Source: an uncultured Paraglaciecola sp. (lineage in GTDB: Bacteria > Pseudomonadota > Gammaproteobacteria > Enterobacterales > Alteromonadaceae). Taken from it: DNA of 39,935 nt. Made by a program: the position numbers and the translations under genes. Below the pieces are notes generated by a model that was given only the letters and a program-made list of their open reading frames with translations, was not told the origin of the DNA and ran no database searches. Location: positions 1-39,935 of the forward strand of contig NZ_CAJWCF010000040.1 of assembly GCF_913020055.1 (NCBI RefSeq). Reading direction: 5' to 3'. Below, piece by piece: positions 27,695 to 36,656 of the stretch (position 1 is the stretch's first letter; the number at the start of each line of letters is the position of its first letter).

Positions 27695-27858
27695 CATATT
27701 TGGCAATGCATGGTTGTTTTTTCTTAAGTAGGGTATATACAGCATAACTTGGCGCTAGGTGTGAGTGAGAAAGCACCTGCTCTAGCGTGATAGTTAAATA
27801 GCTTCTTGGTGTTGATAAATTCATACTAAGAGAATAATAATAATGAGTGAAATATTGA

Positions 27859-28875
27859 ATGCAAAAACGCCCCACAATAAATGATGTAGCTAGACTCTCT
27901 GGTGTTTCAAAACGCACTGTATCTAGAGTTATTAATGGTGCAACCAACGTTGGTAAAGCCACGCGTGAAAAAATAGATCAAGTGATTAGCGAGTTAAACT
28001 TTTCCCCAGATAAACAAGCTCGGGGTTTAGCTGCTAATCGTTCTTATTTGTTGGGTTTGATATATGACAACCCAGATGCAATGTTTATTGACCAAGTACA
28101 ACGTGGGGTATTAAAAATTTGCTCGGCTAAAGGCTACGAATTGGTCGTACACCCCTGTACTTACCGTAATAATGATTTTATAGATGATTGCAGTAATTTT
28201 GTTAAGCGTTCGAATATTGACGGTGTGATAATTCTTTCGCCAGTATCTGAATCTAAGGAATTGGCGTCCTCTCTCAGAGAACAAAAAATAAAATATGTCA
28301 GAATGGCATCGGTTGATTTAGATGATCATGCGAATATGGTGGTATCTGATGATCGTGCAGCCCTCAGCGATTTAGCTCGTTATTTAGTTTCCCTTGGACA
28401 CAGCAATATGGCTGTTATTAGTGGGCCTAAACAGTTTTGCTCATCAATCGAACGTTTAGAAGGCTTTTGCCAAACCCTAAATTTACTTGGGGTTGAGATA
28501 CCCGAAGAACGCATTATTGAAGGTGAAAATAGCTATGAGAGTGGGATAAGTTGCGCCCGTCGCTTGTTAATTCAAAGTCCTCGACCGCAAGTTATTTTTG
28601 CTAATACCGATGAAATGGCTGCAGGGGTATTGAAAGTAGCCCATGAGATGGGGATCAGTGTACCTGAGCAATTATCGATTGCTGGTTTCGATGATAACTT
28701 ATTGGCCTCTAGAGTGATCCCGTCACTTACTACGATTCAACGACCAGTATCTGACATGGCCCAACTTGCTGCAAAGAAAATTATAGCGGCAATCGAAGGT
28801 GCGAAGTTGGACATAGAGGAAGAATACTTAGTTAAACCGCACCTTATTATTCGAGAGTCCACAAGAAGAGTATAA
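27859..28875 (+). CDS. LacI-family transcriptional regulator
   Basis: A 338-residue LacI/GalR regulator, likely local repressor of the uronate genes. The N-terminal helix-turn-helix and hinge (TINDVARLSGVSKRTVSRVI at residues 5-24, then FSPDKQARGLAANRS with the hinge helix LAANRS) contact CG-centred palindromes. The periplasmic-binding-like effector domain (about 62-330) has DGVIILSP, the SVDLDDHANMVVSDDRAAL segment, HSNMAVISGP and FANTDEMAAGVL. Two matching palindromes at 23129 and 28920 are the probable targets. The ATG at 27859 fits the usual N-terminus although its Shine-Dalgarno sequence is poor. The effector is probably KDG or a uronate; this is inference. Confidence 0.92.
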   Translation: MQKRPTINDVARLSGVSKRTVSRVINGATNVGKATREKIDQVISELNFSPDKQARGLAANRSYLLGLIYDNPDAMFIDQVQRGVLKICSAKGYELVVHPCTYRNNDFIDDCSNFVKRSNIDGVIILSPVSESKELASSLREQKIKYVRMASVDLDDHANMVVSDDRAALSDLARYLVSLGHSNMAVISGPKQFCSSIERLEGFCQTLNLLGVEIPEERIIEGENSYESGISCARRLLIQSPRPQVIFANTDEMAAGVLKVAHEMGISVPEQLSIAGFDDNLLASRVIPSLTTIQRPVSDMAQLAAKKIIAAIEGAKLDIEEEYLVKPHLIIRESTRRV

Positions 28876-28909
28876 AAAATCCCTTTAATCTATTGAACTA
28901 AAACCCTTC

Positions 28910-28938
28910 TTGACCTAAAATGCCACCGGTGGCATAAT
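28910..28938 (+). promoter_or_regulatory. uxaA promoter with embedded LacI operator
   Basis: TTGACC at 28910-28915 and CATAAT at 28933-28938 are separated by exactly 17 bases, a good sigma-70 promoter. Between and over the -10 lies the perfect palindrome ATGCCACCGGTGGCAT (28920-28935). Repressor binding there would block RNA polymerase. uxaA starts 60 bases after the -10. Confidence 0.8.
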
Positions 28939-28998
28939 GATTTGGCTGGTGTTTATACAACCATTTATTTAATTTTAATTATTACTTTTAGGTAACAC

Positions 28999-30483
28999 AT
29001 GCAACAGCAGATTCAGATTATTCGCGTTCATCCAAATGACAATGTTGGCGTTTGTACCTCAGCTTTAGCTGAAGGGGTATTGGACAAGTCTAGCGGCGTT
29101 TTGTTGCGAGAAAACGTGCCTGCTGGTCATAAAGTCGCCCTTTGCGATCTTGAAGCAAACAAAAGTGTATATAAATACGGTTATCCCATAGGTCAAACTA
29201 CTCAGGTTATTAAAGCCGGAGAGCATGTTCATAGTCACAATCTATGTACTGGATTGAGTGGCGCAGAATCTTATTCTTACTCACCTATTAACCAGGCCAA
29301 TCAAAGCATCGATTCAACCGATACATTTTTAGGCTATCGCCGTGAAAATGGCAAAGTGGGTATTCGTAATGAAATTTGGATTATCAACACTGTTGGCTGT
29401 GTAAACCGCACCGCCGAACGTATTGCCCAAGAATGCGAAAAACGTTTTTCCGACAAGTGTGATGGCTTTCGTTCTTATACACACCCATTTGGTTGTTCAC
29501 AATTAGGTGATGATTTAAATGATACTCGATCTATACTTGCGGCGTTAGCTTCCCACCCAAACGCTGGTGCTGTATTGGTAGTAGGTTTAGGTTGCGAAAA
29601 CAATCAACTTTCATCGCTAATTGAAGAAGTCGAACAACCCGCAAATAGACTACGATATTTTAATTCCCAAGAAGTGGTGGATGAAATAGAAGAGGGGGTT
29701 CAATTAGTTGAATCTTTATTATCGGTAGTCGCCAATGATAAAAGAGAAACCATTCCAGCCAGAGAGCTTGTAATAGGTGTTAAGTGTGGTGGAAGTGATG
29801 CTTTTAGTGGTATTACCGCTAATCCTTTGGTTGGTCGTATGACTGATTTAATGACCAATATGGGGGGCTCAGTACTACAAACTGAAACGCCAGAAATGTT
29901 TGGGGCTGAACAACTGTTAATGAACCGAGCAGTAAATAAAGGTGTGTTTGAGGGCATTGTTCAGTTAATTAATGAATTCAAACAGTACTTTATTGATAAT
30001 AACCAACCCATTTACGAAAACCCATCGCCGGGTAATAAAGCTGGTGGGTTGACAACTTTAGAAGAAAAATCCTTAGGTGCCGTGCAAAAAGGCGGGCAAG
30101 CTCAAGTCTGTGATGTGCTTAAATATGGGCAATCATTACAAACCACTGGTTTATCGCTATTGCAAGCACCGGGCAACGATGCTGTTAGTTCTACTGCTCT
30201 TGCGGCAAGCGGTGCACATATTATTTTGTTTACCACCGGGCGTGGTACACCGCTCGGGTTCCCTGTACCCACACTGAAAATATCGTCCAATACGAAGTTA
30301 AAACAACAAAAACCACATTGGATAGATTTCGACGCAGGTCAAGTGTTACACGGTTTGTCTTTAGATGACTGTGCAATGCAGTTGTACCAACTTTGTCTTG
30401 AAACTGCTTCAGGAAAATTGAGCTGCAATGAGAAAAATGGCAGCCATGAAATAGCCATTTGGAAACGTGGCGTTACCCTATAA
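28999..30483 (+). CDS. uxaA: Altronate dehydratase
   Basis: UxaA dehydrates D-altronate to 2-keto-3-deoxygluconate, an iron-dependent reaction in galacturonate catabolism. The protein has 494 residues and aligns by eye along the whole length of the E. coli enzyme. The N-terminal SAF domain contains GHKVALCDL and YGYPIGQTTQVIKAGEHVHS; then come WIINTVGCVNRTAERIA, THPFGCSQLGDD, VVGLGCENNQL, GVKCGGSDAFSGITANPLVG, then ENPSPGNKAGGLTTLEEKSL and a GVTL C-terminus. Several conserved cysteines could bind iron. It heads the operon uxaA-uxaC-uxuB-kdgK' under the operator-containing promoter. Confidence 0.95.
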   Translation: MQQQIQIIRVHPNDNVGVCTSALAEGVLDKSSGVLLRENVPAGHKVALCDLEANKSVYKYGYPIGQTTQVIKAGEHVHSHNLCTGLSGAESYSYSPINQANQSIDSTDTFLGYRRENGKVGIRNEIWIINTVGCVNRTAERIAQECEKRFSDKCDGFRSYTHPFGCSQLGDDLNDTRSILAALASHPNAGAVLVVGLGCENNQLSSLIEEVEQPANRLRYFNSQEVVDEIEEGVQLVESLLSVVANDKRETIPARELVIGVKCGGSDAFSGITANPLVGRMTDLMTNMGGSVLQTETPEMFGAEQLLMNRAVNKGVFEGIVQLINEFKQYFIDNNQPIYENPSPGNKAGGLTTLEEKSLGAVQKGGQAQVCDVLKYGQSLQTTGLSLLQAPGNDAVSSTALAASGAHIILFTTGRGTPLGFPVPTLKISSNTKLKQQKPHWIDFDAGQVLHGLSLDDCAMQLYQLCLETASGKLSCNEKNGSHEIAIWKRGVTL

Positions 30484-30496
30484 TTAAGAGATTGAT

Positions 30497-31915
30497 ATGA
30501 AACCAATATTATTACATGAAGATCGGTTATTTCCTGCGGACAAAACTACGCGAGATATCGCCCGTAATCTTTATCAATCTGTTCGTTCTTTGCCGATCAT
30601 TAGTCCTCATGGTCATACAGATCCTCGCTGGTTTGCCTATAACGAAAGTTTTGGTAACGCCACTGAATTGCTCATTCTCCCAGATCACTATGTGTTTAGA
30701 ATGCTATATAGCCAAGGTATCTCCCTAGAATCTTTAGGTATTCCAAGATGGGATGGCGGAGAGAGCGAAACCGATCCACGTAAAATTTGGTCATTGTTTG
30801 CCAAACATTATCATTTGTTTCCTGGTACCCCCTCTAGAATGTGGTTAGATACAGTATTTAAAGATGTGTTCGGAATGACCGACATGTTGTGTAGTGGCAA
30901 TAGCATGGAATACTACGAACATATTACTAGCGAATTAGCTAAACCCGAATATAGACCCAGAGCATTGATGGACCGTTTTAATATTGAAGTGATTGCAACT
31001 ACCGAAGGTGCATTGGATCCCCTAACTCACCATGGAGTATTGAAAGGTACTGGCTGGGATAAACGCGTTATCACGTCTTTTCGTCCTGATGATGTAGTGG
31101 ATGCATCAAGAGCTGACTTTGAAGATAATGTGATTAAGTTAGGCGGAATGACCGGTGAGAATACCACCGATTGGCAAGGATACTTACAAGCATTACGCAT
31201 GCGTCGTGAAGTGTTCCGTAGCCATGGTGCAACAGCAACAGATCATGGTCATCCAACTGCTGCTACAGCGGATTTATCCCTAGGTGAGTGTGAAGCATTA
31301 TTTAGTCGCTGCTTGAGTGGTCAATCAACTGCACAAGAGCAAGAATTGTTTCGTGCGCAAATGTTAACTGAATTAGCCGGAATGAGTGTGGAAGATGGCA
31401 TGGTAATGCAAATCCATCCTGGCGCATTTCGAAATCATAACGCCAACTTATTTACTAAGTTTGGTCGTGATAAAGGCGCAGATATTCCGATGCAAACAGA
31501 ATATGTCAATGCGTTGAAACCTATGCTTGATAAATACGGCAGCGATCCTCGCTTGAATGTTATTTTGTTTACTCTTGACGAAACAGTATATGCCCGTGAA
31601 TTAGCGCCTTTGGCTGGACATTATCCATCGTTGAAACTAGGCCCAGCATGGTGGTTCCACGATAGTCCTGAAGGCATGTTACGTTTTAGACATCAAGTAA
31701 CTGAAACTGCTGGTTTTTATAATACAGTTGGCTTCAATGATGATACTCGTGCATTTTTATCTATTCCTGCTCGCCATGATGTAGCAAGAAGAATCGATTG
31801 TCGGTTCTTGGCTAACTTAGTGGTTGAACACAGAATAAGTGAAGATGAAGCTGCTGAGTTAGCAGTAGATTTGTCCTATAACTTAGCCAAAAAAGCTTAT
31901 AAATTAGAGAAATAA
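30497..31915 (+). CDS. uxaC: Uronate isomerase
   Basis: UxaC isomerises D-glucuronate to D-fructuronate and D-galacturonate to D-tagaturonate. It is a metal-dependent amidohydrolase-fold enzyme of 472 residues, the typical length. The N-terminal metal motif is SPHGHTDPRWF (H38 and H40). Other family blocks are FRMLYSQGISLESLG, IEVIATTEGALDPL, the VMQIHPGAFRNHN histidine region near 310, LGPAWWFHDSPEGMLRFR near 385 and ARHDVARRIDCRFLANLV near the C-terminus. It lies 13 bases after uxaA and four bases before uxuB. Confidence 0.96.
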   Translation: MKPILLHEDRLFPADKTTRDIARNLYQSVRSLPIISPHGHTDPRWFAYNESFGNATELLILPDHYVFRMLYSQGISLESLGIPRWDGGESETDPRKIWSLFAKHYHLFPGTPSRMWLDTVFKDVFGMTDMLCSGNSMEYYEHITSELAKPEYRPRALMDRFNIEVIATTEGALDPLTHHGVLKGTGWDKRVITSFRPDDVVDASRADFEDNVIKLGGMTGENTTDWQGYLQALRMRREVFRSHGATATDHGHPTAATADLSLGECEALFSRCLSGQSTAQEQELFRAQMLTELAGMSVEDGMVMQIHPGAFRNHNANLFTKFGRDKGADIPMQTEYVNALKPMLDKYGSDPRLNVILFTLDETVYARELAPLAGHYPSLKLGPAWWFHDSPEGMLRFRHQVTETAGFYNTVGFNDDTRAFLSIPARHDVARRIDCRFLANLVVEHRISEDEAAELAVDLSYNLAKKAYKLEK

Positions 31916-31919
31916 ATAG

Positions 31920-33386
31920 ATGTCGCAATTGAATATCCAATCTCTTTCCCATCTTCCTAAACACATACGTAAGCCTACTTATGATGTAAAAAGCACCGGT
32001 CGAGGTATTGTGCATTTGGGTCCGGGGGCGTTTCACCGTGCTCATCAAGCGGTATATACGGATTTGGCCATGTCTGCTTCAGGTGGTAACTGGAAGATTG
32101 ATGGTGTGTCATTACGTAGCCGAGATCTTAGAGATAAACTTGCTATCCAAGACAATCTTTATTCGTTGGTTATCTTAGATGAAAATCCTTATATCCAAGC
32201 GATTGCTGCGTTTAATAATATTTTTGTATTGGGTGATCAAAGAGAACAAGTTATGTCTTCTATGTGTGATGCACTGACGCATATCATCTCTTTGACCATA
32301 ACTGAAAAAGGCTACTGTTTAGATAGTGCAGGTGAATTGGATTGGTCTAATTCTGATATTCAAAAAGACAAAATTTCACCGGATAAACCCGTTTCAGCCA
32401 TTGGTTTGTTAGTGGCAGTGCTTAAAGAACGTAAAAATAGCGGTGCTGACCAATTGACTATTATTAGTTGTGATAACTTGTCAGATAACGGTACAAAACT
32501 AGGCAAGGCGGTAGTTGCATTTGCTGAGGCTATTGAACCTGCACTAGGTGAATGGATTGCTAACAATATTTGTTTTCCAAATACTATGGTTGACAGTATT
32601 ACCCCCGCGACAAGTGAAGAATTAAAACAGCAAACAGAAAAAGAATTAGGTGTGGAAGATGCTTTGCCAATTCAACGTGAAGCCTTCACCCAGTGGGTAA
32701 TAGAAGATAACTTTAGTGGCCCTAGACCTGATTGGGAAAAGGTAGGTGTTACCTTTACCCATGATGTTTACTTGTACGAGAAAGCAAAGTTACGTGTGTT
32801 AAATGGTACACATTCAACCTTGGCATACGTGGGCAGATTGTGTGATTTAGAAACCGTTTATCAAGCAATCAGTGAGCCTTCTTTTGAAGCGTTTATTCGT
32901 AAGCTTTTGGTAACTGAAATATTACCTTCAATTGGTGCAACCCAAGAGATGGATTTAGCCCAGTATGCAGATGACATTTTGCAGCGTTATCACAACCAAC
33001 ACATTCGTCATTATTTGTCGCAAATCGCTTGGGACGGCTCACAAAAGTTACCTTTCAGAATTTTGAATACTATTAGGGATAATCTACAAAATAAACAAAG
33101 TATTTCCCTGTTGTGTGTGCCTATAGCCGCTTGGTCATTATTTATTCTAAAACAACATTCCCAAGGGCAACAATTAGTCGATCCCTTAGCCCCAGAGTTA
33201 CTCGAATTAGCGAATAAATATTCAACTGAACCATTGGCTTTTGTGGATGAAATTCTAAATCTTAAAAGTGTGTTTGCTGAATTGTCGAGCAACCCTCATT
33301 TTTGTTCTCAGGTTAAACAACACGTAGTTACATTAGCCAAAATAAATAAGCAAAATTTCAGTCAAATATTAGAAAACTTAATATGA
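31920..33386 (+). CDS. uxuB: Fructuronate reductase-like protein (mannitol dehydrogenase family)
   Basis: Long-chain NAD-dependent polyol dehydrogenase, 488 residues, resembling UxuB (D-fructuronate to D-mannonate) rather than UxaB. It has IVHLGPGAFHRAHQAVYTD near residues 30-48, LTITEKGYCLD near 122, ISCDNLSDNGTKLGKAV near 182, QWVIEDNFSGPRPDW near 258, and the catalytic KLRVLNGTHSTLAYVG near 290 (Lys, Asn and His). The mismatch is notable: the operon encodes altronate dehydratase (UxaA) but no mannonate dehydratase (UxuA), so the reductase may use tagaturonate here or uxuA may lie elsewhere. The gap to uxaC is four bases. Confidence 0.85.
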   Translation: MSQLNIQSLSHLPKHIRKPTYDVKSTGRGIVHLGPGAFHRAHQAVYTDLAMSASGGNWKIDGVSLRSRDLRDKLAIQDNLYSLVILDENPYIQAIAAFNNIFVLGDQREQVMSSMCDALTHIISLTITEKGYCLDSAGELDWSNSDIQKDKISPDKPVSAIGLLVAVLKERKNSGADQLTIISCDNLSDNGTKLGKAVVAFAEAIEPALGEWIANNICFPNTMVDSITPATSEELKQQTEKELGVEDALPIQREAFTQWVIEDNFSGPRPDWEKVGVTFTHDVYLYEKAKLRVLNGTHSTLAYVGRLCDLETVYQAISEPSFEAFIRKLLVTEILPSIGATQEMDLAQYADDILQRYHNQHIRHYLSQIAWDGSQKLPFRILNTIRDNLQNKQSISLLCVPIAAWSLFILKQHSQGQQLVDPLAPELLELANKYSTEPLAFVDEILNLKSVFAELSSNPHFCSQVKQHVVTLAKINKQNFSQILENLI

Positions 33387-33444
33387 TTAAAGTGTGTGAA
33401 TTTGCATTTATTTTGACTTCAGTTCTTTTAGGGAAAGAGACATT

Positions 33445-33777
33445 TTGAAAAAAGTTGTTGTGTTTGGTGAATGTATGGTTGAACTTGTTTCTAAACAAGG
33501 CGATACGTTACACAAAGGGTTTGCTGGCGATACCTACAATACTGCGATTTATTTAAATCGCTGCGCAGCCAATGTTTCTGTTAGTTATTTAACCGCTTTA
33601 GGTGATGATTTCTTAAGTAGTGAATTATTAGCAAGAATGAGCGAAGAGGGCATTAACAGCGAATATGTTTTGCGCAGTGAAGACCATAATTTGGGCAGCC
33701 ATACTAATTTACCGAAGAATAACCATAGGAATATTGGTAAATATAATAAATTAAGGGTGAATGGTGATGATGGATAA
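33445..33777 (+). pseudogene. kdgK: 2-keto-3-deoxygluconate kinase, 3'-truncated
   Basis: The first about 85 codons are clearly a PfkB-family KDG kinase: KKVVVFGECMVELVSKQGDT, then KGFAGDTYNTAIYLNRC, and YLTALGDDFLSSELLARMSE with GINSEYVLRSEDHNLG. After about position 33700 the frame continues for 26 unrelated codons and stops at 33777. A complete KdgK has about 300-310 residues, so the catalytic aspartate and ATP-binding half are missing. The start is TTG with AGGGAAAGAG upstream. The loss coincides with the left end of the island carrying the IS91 remnant. KDG phosphorylation would need another copy elsewhere. Confidence 0.88.
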
Positions 33778-33897
33778 AATACAACATCATTTTTATAACA
33801 TGATATTAGATGATGCCTCAAATTCTCCATAATCACTCTCTCTTATATCCTTCCGGGCGTGAAAGCTTGCGATTTATGATCTATTACTCAACGGTTT

Positions 33898-34577
33898 TTA
33901 TTCAAACAGACTTATCTGAGGCGGCGCTCTACTTTGTTGGGGCAGTAATTCGACGACTTCGTCATTTTTTGTATTCAGATGACTGAGTATCTTTTGGATC
34001 ACCAATGGGTCTTCGATGCTCGCTATAACCTTAACCGCACCACCGCATTGCTCACAGGTTTCAATGTCTATGTTAAAAACCCTTTTAAGTCTTTGCGCCC
34101 AAGTCATCGATTGGTGTTTTTGTGCCCGTGTTTTTTCCTGCCCTGTCGGCAATGCTTGTTTAGCCTTATTTCGGAAGGAAGGCGTTATTCTCACGCGGTG
34201 TCGACTGTTTGGTGGTGGCCACCCCGCACAAATACACCATGAAAGCGCGTCAGATTAACTCTGGGTTTGGGCACCAGTGCCGCTAAACGGGCAATAAAAT
34301 CCAAGGGTTCAAAAATTACATGACTGCGCCGGTCACCGGTGGTGCCGTCACGGTAGGGTGTTTTGAGTTGGTAACGCACCTTACCGTAAGTCGGTATTGC
34401 CAAACTTTTTTCTGATACCCCAGAGCGGGTAATATAACGGCACAACCTTTCGAGTTTACCCCTATCCTGTGCGTTGCTCATGACACCTGCATGGAGACTG
34501 AAGCCTGCCACATTTGCGGCACAGCCTGACGCAAGCCCCTGCTCTGGCCCGATTTTGCCATTGCATAACCCGCACAA
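33898..34577 (-). pseudogene. IS91-family (Y2) transposase, C-terminal remnant
   Basis: Two minus-strand pieces belong to one IS91-type rolling-circle transposase. The upstream piece (from about 34511) reads VAGFSLHAGV, DRGKLERLCRYITR, VRYQLKTPYRDGTT and FIARLAALVPKPRVNLTRFH, then GVFVRGGHH. The downstream piece, in another frame from about 34194, reads MTWAQRLKRVFNIDIETC, EQCGGAVKVIASIEDP and IQKILSHL, the family's zinc-binding C-terminus. A frameshift near 34190-34205 separates them. The N-terminal half, including both catalytic tyrosines, is missing, and an extra GDRRS stands in the usually continuous DGTT-HVIFEP. This element is dead. Confidence 0.85.
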
Positions 34578-34655
34578 AATGAGCGATCGTGCGAGGCGAT
34601 GCTTTAGACTTCCTATGGAATATTTTTATTTTTCGTTTCTTGTGATTTTTTAATC

Positions 34656-35444
34656 TTACGACGTCAACCAAATTTGCGTGCCGTATGTTCTTTGAACGTC
34701 AAGCAGTTTGGTTGCTTTACCTGAATACTCGAGTTCTAAGCTAAATTTTCCAAGTTTGGCAGGTGTTTTGTCGGAGCAAACAATTTGTGCTTTTAATTTA
34801 CTTACTGAAGTCATTGAATCTTTCTCCATTGTCTGAGAATCAAAAAAAGCGTTTAGGCAATTAGCAACGTTGGTTGCGTCTTTTACTGTGACATGGATGC
34901 GCTTAAAGCCTGAGGCTCCATTAGGGTGCTCAGTGTTTTTCCCGAGTGGTATGCGTATGTCGATGGGAGTCTGATCTTTTATAAGGAAAGGAAGATCAAG
35001 ATCTTTGGCACTTCCCAGCAGCCAGCGGGCCACTTTTCCGTCCGGACGAAGCCTTTGGTAATTAATATCTTCCAAGAGAGGCAAGTCGTTCGCTTGGTAG
35101 CAAGCACGCGCAGTCTGCATATCGTCAACACGAATACACCAATCAAGCGCTCCATAACTGCAGCCAATCCAACGCATTAATCGCCAGGATACATCGGACT
35201 TTCTGCGAGCAATATGATCGATCACACCAATTTTAGCTACTGCTCTTAACAAGGGGCGAGACCATGATTTTTTTAGTGCAAGAAGTTCGATATACGTTTG
35301 ATCGTTAAAAATAATCAATGCGTTACACGTATGTTCATGCTCACCGCTTAGAGTAACAACAAAGCCCAGTTTGGAAAACTGACTTACCGCGTTTTTGAGA
35401 TCAGGTACGAGAATAACAGCATGGTCAAAACTTAATTGAGTCAC
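34656..35444 (-). CDS. VOC-superfamily (glyoxalase-like domain) protein
   Basis: A 262-residue protein whose N-terminal half is a glyoxalase/VOC-fold module of the Glyoxalase_3 type: FDHAVILVPDLKNAVSQFSK, LGFVVTLSGEHEHTCNALII, then ELLAL. A second beta-alpha unit follows (ALDWCIRVDDMQTARACYQA and FKRIHVTVKDATNVANCLNA). Members of this group often bind metal and small organics; the substrate here is unknown. It starts with GTG overlapping the DUF2817 stop by four bases (GTGA), with a strong AGGAGG upstream, so the two are coupled and likely act in one pathway. Downstream it abuts the IS91 remnant. Confidence 0.75.
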   Translation of the reverse strand: MTQLSFDHAVILVPDLKNAVSQFSKLGFVVTLSGEHEHTCNALIIFNDQTYIELLALKKSWSRPLLRAVAKIGVIDHIARRKSDVSWRLMRWIGCSYGALDWCIRVDDMQTARACYQANDLPLLEDINYQRLRPDGKVARWLLGSAKDLDLPFLIKDQTPIDIRIPLGKNTEHPNGASGFKRIHVTVKDATNVANCLNAFFDSQTMEKDSMTSVSKLKAQIVCSDKTPAKLGKFSLELEYSGKATKLLDVQRTYGTQIWLTS

Positions 35445-36568
35445 GCCTTTACCTCCTGAGCATGAAGACCAGCCAAGCTATCCGCGATGATTTTTTCGCC
35501 ATGGCGCAGCACGTTGGCGCGCCATTGCGTATCGGTTGGGTAAAAAGAGCGGAGCATTTTCTCCTTTAGCTTGAGTTTTCTTTTTGGCCTTGAAGTGTGC
35601 GCATCAAAGCGCAGCCAACGGTCTATCAGAAGAGCCTTTAGCATTTTGAAATTGGAGTATGTTCCAAATTCAATAACGCATGTCGTTGCTTTTGCCCCGC
35701 AGGCTTTAACTGCGTCGCGTGCAGCATTAATAAGTAAACCATGATATTCTGGGCGTTCACCAGATGTATAGCTTGCATTACTGTTCCTTATTTTTTCTCC
35801 CCATGTCTTTATTGCACGCTGATACTCAGGCGTTGTGATTTCATCAAAACATAAAAAACAGGGTTCACCATACTGACCAATACCGGTGTGCCAGTCTATT
35901 ATCGTTACGTGCTCCGCATGCTCTAGATTGCGGTGTAAAATGGTCTTAATTGAAGTGTTAGACCATTCAGCACGATGACCGCCAAATCCAATTCCGCATG
36001 AGTAGCTATATTGACCCTGCGAAATTTCATTCTGTAATTTAGCCGATCCGGTACTGACCAAAAGCTTTCCAAGGCTAAGCATTATGTGATTAAAACGCGG
36101 CCCTCGAGATGTTGAGCGACACAGTATGTTTTGAATAGATCGCGTTAAGCCGGTTTCTGCTAATTTATTAGGATGGTCTATGAAGTTCCTATTCAGGTCG
36201 ACATTGTGTTCTGTGGTGCGACTGCAGTGCGCCCAACCAAATGGATTAGCTGCGTGTATAAGCAACATACTCATAGACGAAGACGGAAGATATGCGCCGG
36301 ATTGGAGCCAGTCAAGTTGTATCGCTGCTCCCGTAAAACTCTCCGGACCATGGGTTCCGCAAATCATGATCATTACGCTAGAGGCATCGCGCGGTCCGAT
36401 CCAAGCTGTATCTATACTTAGTGTTTCGCCATCGGGGCCTTGCGCTGATGGATGTATATACGATTCGGTCGTTGCTGACGCAGCTTTTGCAGCGTTAAGA
36501 AATTGCTCACGAGCAGATTGGTAGTCATCGCTAAATACTGAAGGTTTGGTCGGAGGTATGTTCTTCAC
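35441..36568 (-). CDS. DUF2817 (M14-like) metallopeptidase/amidohydrolase
   Basis: A 375-residue protein of DUF2817, related to M14 zinc carboxypeptidases and succinylglutamate desuccinylases. The zinc motif HxxE is in MICGTHGPESFTG near residues 69-81; NVDLNRNFID near 121-130 is the M14 arginine-asparagine pattern. IIDWHTGIGQYGEPC near 219-233 gives the third ligand and CVIEFGTYS near 294-302 the catalytic Glu. No signal peptide is seen, so it is probably cytoplasmic and acts on an acylated amino acid or small peptide. It starts with GTG, AAAGG upstream. It is divergent from a TetR gene across a perfect palindrome and coupled to the VOC gene. Confidence 0.82.
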   Translation of the reverse strand: MKNIPPTKPSVFSDDYQSAREQFLNAAKAASATTESYIHPSAQGPDGETLSIDTAWIGPRDASSVMIMICGTHGPESFTGAAIQLDWLQSGAYLPSSSMSMLLIHAANPFGWAHCSRTTEHNVDLNRNFIDHPNKLAETGLTRSIQNILCRSTSRGPRFNHIMLSLGKLLVSTGSAKLQNEISQGQYSYSCGIGFGGHRAEWSNTSIKTILHRNLEHAEHVTIIDWHTGIGQYGEPCFLCFDEITTPEYQRAIKTWGEKIRNSNASYTSGERPEYHGLLINAARDAVKACGAKATTCVIEFGTYSNFKMLKALLIDRWLRFDAHTSRPKRKLKLKEKMLRSFYPTDTQWRANVLRHGEKIIADSLAGLHAQEVKA

Positions 36569-36616
36569 TATGTGTTACCTTTACATATGAATTTTACGTA
36601 TTAACTGATTTCAATT

Positions 36617-36634
36617 ATTATACAGCTGTATAAT
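36617..36634. promoter_or_regulatory. TetR operator overlapping divergent -10 elements
   Basis: ATTATACAGCTGTATAAT is a perfect 18-base palindrome in the 88-base gap between the TetR gene and the DUF2817 gene. Each half ends in TATAAT reading outward, so the palindrome supplies a -10 element for both divergent promoters. Binding of the TetR protein would shut both. This is the expected autoregulatory layout. Confidence 0.8.
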
Positions 36635-36656
36635 TAAATCAACAGGCGATATAAAA

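Noticed and set aside
27753..27787. Inverted repeat after dctM as a terminator
   Set aside because: CGCTAG...CTAGCG arms match only in part and no T run follows; kept only as a remark in the dctM entry.
36173..36524. Plus-strand frames inside the DUF2817 gene
   Set aside because: They are antisense shadows of a clearly conserved minus-strand enzyme and show no protein-like pattern of their own.
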